Below, piece by piece: positions 60,031-64,000 of a stretch of DNA of 64,000 bases (positions are counted from its first letter, which is position 1; every line of letters starts with the position of its first letter). Origin of the DNA: Leucocoprinus leucothites (taxonomy: Eukaryota > Basidiomycota > Agaricomycetes > Agaricales > Agaricaceae). The translations under genes and the position numbers were made by a program. Below the pieces are notes generated by a model. It ran no database searches and was not told where the DNA came from. It saw only the letters and a list, made by a program, of their open reading frames with translations. The stretch is taken from NCBI GenBank assembly GCA_013368445.1, contig JAACJO010000056.1:19389-83388 (forward strand). Direction: 5' to 3'.

Positions 60031-60672
60031 TGCCCTCTCATCCCGATACGAGCGTAAACATCACATAGATACCTTGATCACCAGCCTCATACCATCCTCG
60101 CCAGAGTCCTGCAACAACCTCGTCCGAAATGCTTCGTTTCGCCAGCCCGTTAAGCGCATACCGATAGCCTCTTCGTATCTCCCCGAGCCGTCTCCGAAGT
60201 AGACTGTACTAAAATAAGCCGTTCCCGCTGCGCGTCGTCACAGGTCGCTACAGCTATATATATCTATTGTATTATCTTCAGCCCGCTTTATATCTCTTGT
60301 TTTTTTTGTCATGTGGTTTTCTTCACTTCTTTGTTTCTCGTTTCTTGTACTCAGGAGTCTTGGATGTTTTTGTTTTTCATACTCTTCACGCTGACCCCCT
60401 CGGTTTATTTCTTTTCTACACTATCGTTCTGCGGGCTACCTGTTGTCGAAGATACCCGTGCATCTAACAAGAAAACAATATATCAAGATTCACTCTTTCA
60501 TTCTGGCCGTCCTCGAGAGCCGATTACGTTCTCTATGAAGACCAGTTGATCCTCACCGGATTCAAGGCACTCTTTCATCTCTAGAGCAAGAACGTTGGAA
60601 GACAGCTGGCCCGCAGCGGGAATTTCATTTTATCGCAGTGATACAATAGCACGGTATATACGCCTACCACGA
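60031..60672. other. Intergenic region between convergent Chs7-like and CFEM genes
   Basis: It holds 3' flanks of both genes. T-rich tracts near 60,296-60,360 and frames at 60267-60549 (+) are low-complexity hydrophobic shadows without homologues. In the left arm the HPP gene occupies the corresponding place; no HPP sequence was found here. Confidence 0.45.
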
Positions 60673-61449
60673 TCACCTGAAAGCAAGGACGAGCCCCAGA
60701 ATTGCGACGCTGACTAGCCATTCCAATTCCATCATCCCCCTCTTTGGCGGCGCGGTATTTTTTGCTTTGCCAGTGTTGACGGCCAACATATTTGTCGTGA
60801 GGGAGGCAGTCCGAGGCATGGTCGCTAATGGACGAAAACCTGGGCCTATTTGCTTGTCTAGATAGGGCGGCATATTTGAGCAAAGGCGACAACAAAAAAT
60901 TACTAGAAGGACCGGTACGTACTTTCGCTACATTTTTGTTGTAGGTGACTGGCTAACTCTTGTTCAGACTCGGAACAGGTATATTGAATGCATGAACGAC
61001 TGGTGACTTGATATACTGGATTGATGCAAGCGCAAGCGGAGGAATCGGCCGCCTTTCTAAGCACCACGCGGACAAAATGAATGTTTCAGTTCGCTAGTCC
61101 ACATCCAAATGTGAAGAAAACAAGAAAACGCGTACTTTCCACATCCAGACGAATCGACGGCCTTTTGTAAACACCCGAGGATACATGGTGGAAGAGGCGA
61201 GCTAAACTTGCGCGTGGGTCGAGCGGTAATGGCGGGTGCAGTTACGGTGACGATGGGCGGTATCGTGGTGCCAGGAACTTGAGTTAATCCGATGTCGGGA
61301 GTGTGTTCTGGGATAACGCTTGGAGCTTGATCTATCGACATATCAGCGACTCGATCGATTCCAGGATCCGGGGAGTCGTCTTGAGCGAGAGTGAAGAGGA
61401 TCGTGAAGACGTTGAGCACGATGGCGATGCGGATGGGCCTGAACTGCAT
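60673..61449 (-). CDS. Secreted or cell-surface CFEM-domain protein
   Basis: Exons 61449-61136, 61056-60923 and 60857-60673 splice in phase to 210 aa. A signal peptide (RPIRIAIVLNVFTILFTLAQ) is followed by a Pro/Thr-rich stretch. The CFEM domain (about residues 85-150) starts at LPPCILGCLQKAVDSSGCG in exon 1 and continues in exon 2 with DSSACACINPVY, SCIQYTC and QQKC. This gives eight cysteines in the CFEM order, including the C-x-C preceded by D. Exon 3 encodes a polar stretch and ends with the hydrophobic helix LEWLVSVAILGLVLAF, suggesting a membrane or GPI anchor. If intron 2 is retained, a TAG at 60,903-60,905 gives a soluble form of about 155 aa. CFEM proteins act at the fungal surface, some in haem/iron capture or host interaction; which applies here is unknown. 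Confidence 0.85.
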
Positions 61450-61974
61450 GGTCGGATTCGTAACGACGGGATGGGGCGAGGGGTCCGGGAGTGTGGCTGA
61501 GCGCTGGATTTTATAATGTCCGCCACTTGGCCTCGATCATTTGGTTGGTCTTGTAATTTCGAGTCTAGTTTATTTTAGAATTTGCCTGAGGGTGGTTTGC
61601 AAGTGACGCTTGGCGATGGCGTTGGATTACAGCCGGACGGAGAGAAAGGAGCAAAGACAGTCAGTTGCCTTAGAGAGAGCGGCTTGTTTTATATCCATCC
61701 AACACTCGTTGAGCACGTTGTCTCCGGGTAAAGACAGTGATACCCATATAGTGATCTAGAGGCGCTGAAGGTGCGCGCTTCCACTGGCTGTCTTGAAGCA
61801 TGCAGGCTATAGAGAGTAGTCATGTCAAATATATTTTTTAATGTTCAGTATTTAGTTCATGCTACATCCGTTATCTCAGACACTACCATCTACTACTATT
61901 TTATGCTACGCTCGGTGCATTTGCCACCTCACTCTGGAAAAGTATCCAGGGAGCCATACCAATAGCCTCCCCCC
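61450..61974. other. CFEM promoter region
   Basis: About 0.5 kb upstream of the CFEM gene and downstream of the decayed epimerase copy. I see no gene, repeat or structured RNA. Confidence 0.45.
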
Positions 61975-62281
61975 TTGAGAGAAACCTTCCTTCCCACTAA
62001 TCTCGAAATGACTCCTTTAATCTCCCATTATCCTCATCCATCGCAATATCGGACACAGCGGCGAATATTATTTCGTCTTTTGATGTCCAATCTGTCGTGT
62101 CCCATGTAATAGCAAGGAGGAGCGCGGCGGCAGCTGATTCATGGTGAATATATATCCCGGGATCTTTGGACGCCGATTCAAGGTCCCAGTTGAATATATT
62201 GGCCAATCTGCATCGTCTCTCAAGCCCATAATCATAACACATCCAATAGCGACTGTATGAGCATCGGAAAACACATTGCAA
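61975..62281 (-). pseudogene. Decayed epimerase/dehydratase-like copy, right arm
   Basis: The minus-strand frame 62,281-61,997 contains IYIHHESAAAALLLAITWDTTDWTSK-type sequence, homologous to GYVHHDSAADAFILAITCDTTNW at the left edge of the window. DEDNGRLKE also matches DEDSGRLKN. It then runs into a stop (FRD) because about 16 bases present in the left copy are missing. A following GAGATTAGTGGGAAGGAAGG in another frame matches the left copy's GAGATTAGTGGGAAGAAAGG. The C-terminal helix with LLGW is gone. No Rossmann fold was found upstream. Confidence 0.65.
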
Positions 62282-63879
62282 ACATTTACCCGTTAGCCGT
62301 TGGCTTCTAGATGTGGATGAAGGTGTCGCTGAACAGCTGCAATGATTGTGGAACTGTGGGCGAGACTTGTGTTTTCCCCCCTTGAATTTCGGAGAACTTG
62401 CGAGTACCGCGGCAGCAGATGAGTGCGCGCGTCGACCATCGCTGGTCCATGGTTTGCTGTATGTTGGCCGTAAGGGCGATGATCCTGAGATTGATAATCC
62501 TGGTAATGGGATTACAAACTACACGAAAACATGGTACGATTATTGCCTTCAGCGCTCTGATGGCAGCTAAAGTCCAGGAATAAGCTCCATCGGACCAGCT
62601 GAAGCACAAGTAACAATGTCTTTGGAGATCGAGAGATTTCAGATGAGACAGATGATGAAAGAATATAGAAGTCATACATGAACTCGTAGCGCGACTCAAA
62701 TGACCTTGTAGTGCACCAAGAACAACACCACCGCAAGCGAATGCTTGGTAAAGCTCGGTCTACGAGCATCGCAGACCGTGGCTGGCGTCGATATATTCTA
62801 TTTGCGAGTGGATAGTGTGATTCAGAATTCGTCAATGTGTGGATCTCAGTATCCGGGGGGAGGGGAGCGGGTCGACGACGAAATGAGGAGGGTGACGAAC
62901 AATTGGTGATGGTATATTCTGGCATACGTTCCTATAGACTGTGAAGCTGGGTATTGTGGAACGAAAAAGGGAAGCTTACCTGAAGGCGATGCACGATTGA
63001 TCATGTCACCGAGCATAGAATTGAGCTGCTGACCAAAATAGAACGTGTATCATATACAAAACTCTGCTCTCAAAGGACGGGATCGAAGGATGGCCATGAT
63101 AAGGGATGGCCATGAAGATGTCTGAGGAGCCAAGAGCTTCAGTACAGTGAAAATTTCTTGTGGAATTCGTACATACGGTGTAGATTTCATACATACGGCA
63201 AATTGAGTTTGCTCTGGTCTCCTTGAGTCCCACTATGACTCTGTTATGGACATGATTAGTGTCGTGTGACTTGTGGATGGCGAGATATATGGCACTTTAG
63301 AAGGCTTTAAGAGGAACACAGAGAAAAGCAACGGGGACGACGGATTTCTCCAGAATTTCATGCTTTGCATCTTGGACTCGGGAATAATCCGCATGAGAGA
63401 GGAGAGTAAGCGCTGTTATTCGAATCTCAGGATTTCTGGCAGTTGAGACGAAGTAATCGAGGCGTTAAATAGATGTTATGGTTTACAGGATTCAAGACCG
63501 ATGAGGAGCCCACAAGTACTGTAAACTGCAGAGGACTAGGTTGAAATTAGGTACGATATCGCGTTGTGAAGCGAGTGTAGCATACGAAAGGGTTGTGTTC
63601 ATTTGTAGGCGGCGAAAGACCTTTGGTAAAGGGTGATGGGCTTGTCTAAACCAAAATGACAAGCACTTACCCTCGTGCTCGTAGAGACCAAGACAGTTTT
63701 AATGGTAAGAATATCTGATCGAAAATGCTGAGCAAACTGCAGTGTGAGGGATAGCGTAGAACTAGCTTGCTGTTTCGAGACGCCGGGGGCAAGCGGTAGG
63801 CCACTGAATGTTCAATGGACTAGGACTCCAAATGTTATAGTGACGCCGGCCCAGTCCTAAGCTGGCGCGATAAGTATCT
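62282..63879. other. Subtelomeric DNA without supported genes
   Basis: This 1.6 kb lies between the epimerase remnant and the telomere. A minus-strand stretch at about 62,307-62,925 has frames of about 130 codons in two phases that might be eroded exons of a membrane protein, but I cannot build a gene. Small repeats occur at 63,085-63,115 (GGGATCGAAGGATGGCCATGA-like, twice) and 63,168-63,197 (CATACATACGG). No subtelomeric helicase or satellite array is visible. Confidence 0.45.
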
Positions 63880-64000
63880 TTAGGGTTAGGGTTAGGGTTA
63901 GGGTTAGGGTTAGGGTTAGGGTTAGGGTTAGGGTTAGGGTTAGGGTTAGGGTTAGGGTTAGGGTTAGGGTTAGGGTTAGGGTTAGGGTTAGGGTTAGGGT
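63880..64000 (+). repeat. Telomere, (TTAGGG)n
   Basis: About twenty perfect TTAGGG copies run from 63,880 to the final base. The G-rich strand points outward, as expected at the right end of a chromosome. No interstitial variant repeats are seen, and the array starts abruptly after GATAAGTATC. TTAGGG is the usual repeat of filamentous fungi including Agaricomycetes. Confidence 0.98.

Noticed and set aside
1..64000. CRISPR arrays, tRNA or rRNA genes, bacterial operon signals
   Set aside because: This is a eukaryotic window; no spaced direct repeats, cloverleaf-like sequence or rRNA stretches were seen on reading.

Overview
The window is the right-hand end of a fungal chromosome, almost certainly from a mushroom-forming basidiomycete (Agaricomycetes). 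The evidence is a TTAGGG telomere array that runs to the last base, dense 50-80 nt GT-AG introns, and gene content: a Chs7-type chitin-synthase chaperone, an HPP membrane protein, a CFEM secreted protein, NACHT NTPases of the agaricomycete type, and a six-BRCT Rtt107/Brc1-like protein. All gene models were spliced by hand from the sequence. I cannot name the species.

Layout. 1-9 kb is the left arm: the 3' end of an epimerase/dehydratase gene (+), an HPP membrane protein (-), a Chs7-like chaperone (-) and an intact NACHT gene (-). 9-19.2 kb is sparse single-copy sequence holding a small one-pass membrane protein, a small secreted peptide gene and a 13-exon subtilisin-like protease. 19.5-56.5 kb is a tandem array of five head-to-tail units, each a BRCT gene followed about 260 bp later by a NACHT gene. 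58.7-62.3 kb is a right arm: a second Chs7-like gene (+) with one frameshift, a CFEM protein gene (-) and a decayed epimerase copy (-). The last 1.6 kb is featureless subtelomere, and the telomere starts at 63,880.

The array is the main point of interest. Only the first BRCT copy (19,526-24,385, 10 exons, 1452 aa) is intact. The other four lack exon 1, carry stops and frameshifts, and three of them have lost most of the linker. The five NACHT copies beside them, and a sixth on the opposite strand in the left arm, are nearly all still open from first to last exon (one has a homopolymer frameshift near its start). All four decayed BRCT copies begin at the same junction, where a broken 5' piece of a Chs7-like gene runs into the end of BRCT exon 1 at a short GTCG-type microhomology. 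This points to one founding tandem duplication running from BRCT exon 1 to exon 2 of the neighbouring Chs7 gene. Such an event delivered intact NACHT copies but 5'-truncated BRCT copies that were dead on arrival.

The two arms mirror each other (epimerase-HPP-Chs7-NACHT on the left, NACHT-Chs7-epimerase on the right, in inverted orientation). The array therefore sits between the arms of an old inverted segmental duplication next to a telomere. I interpret the locus as a subtelomeric birth-and-death nursery for short NACHT proteins, which are fungal NLR-like candidates for non-self recognition. Their function is inferred from family knowledge, not shown by the sequence.
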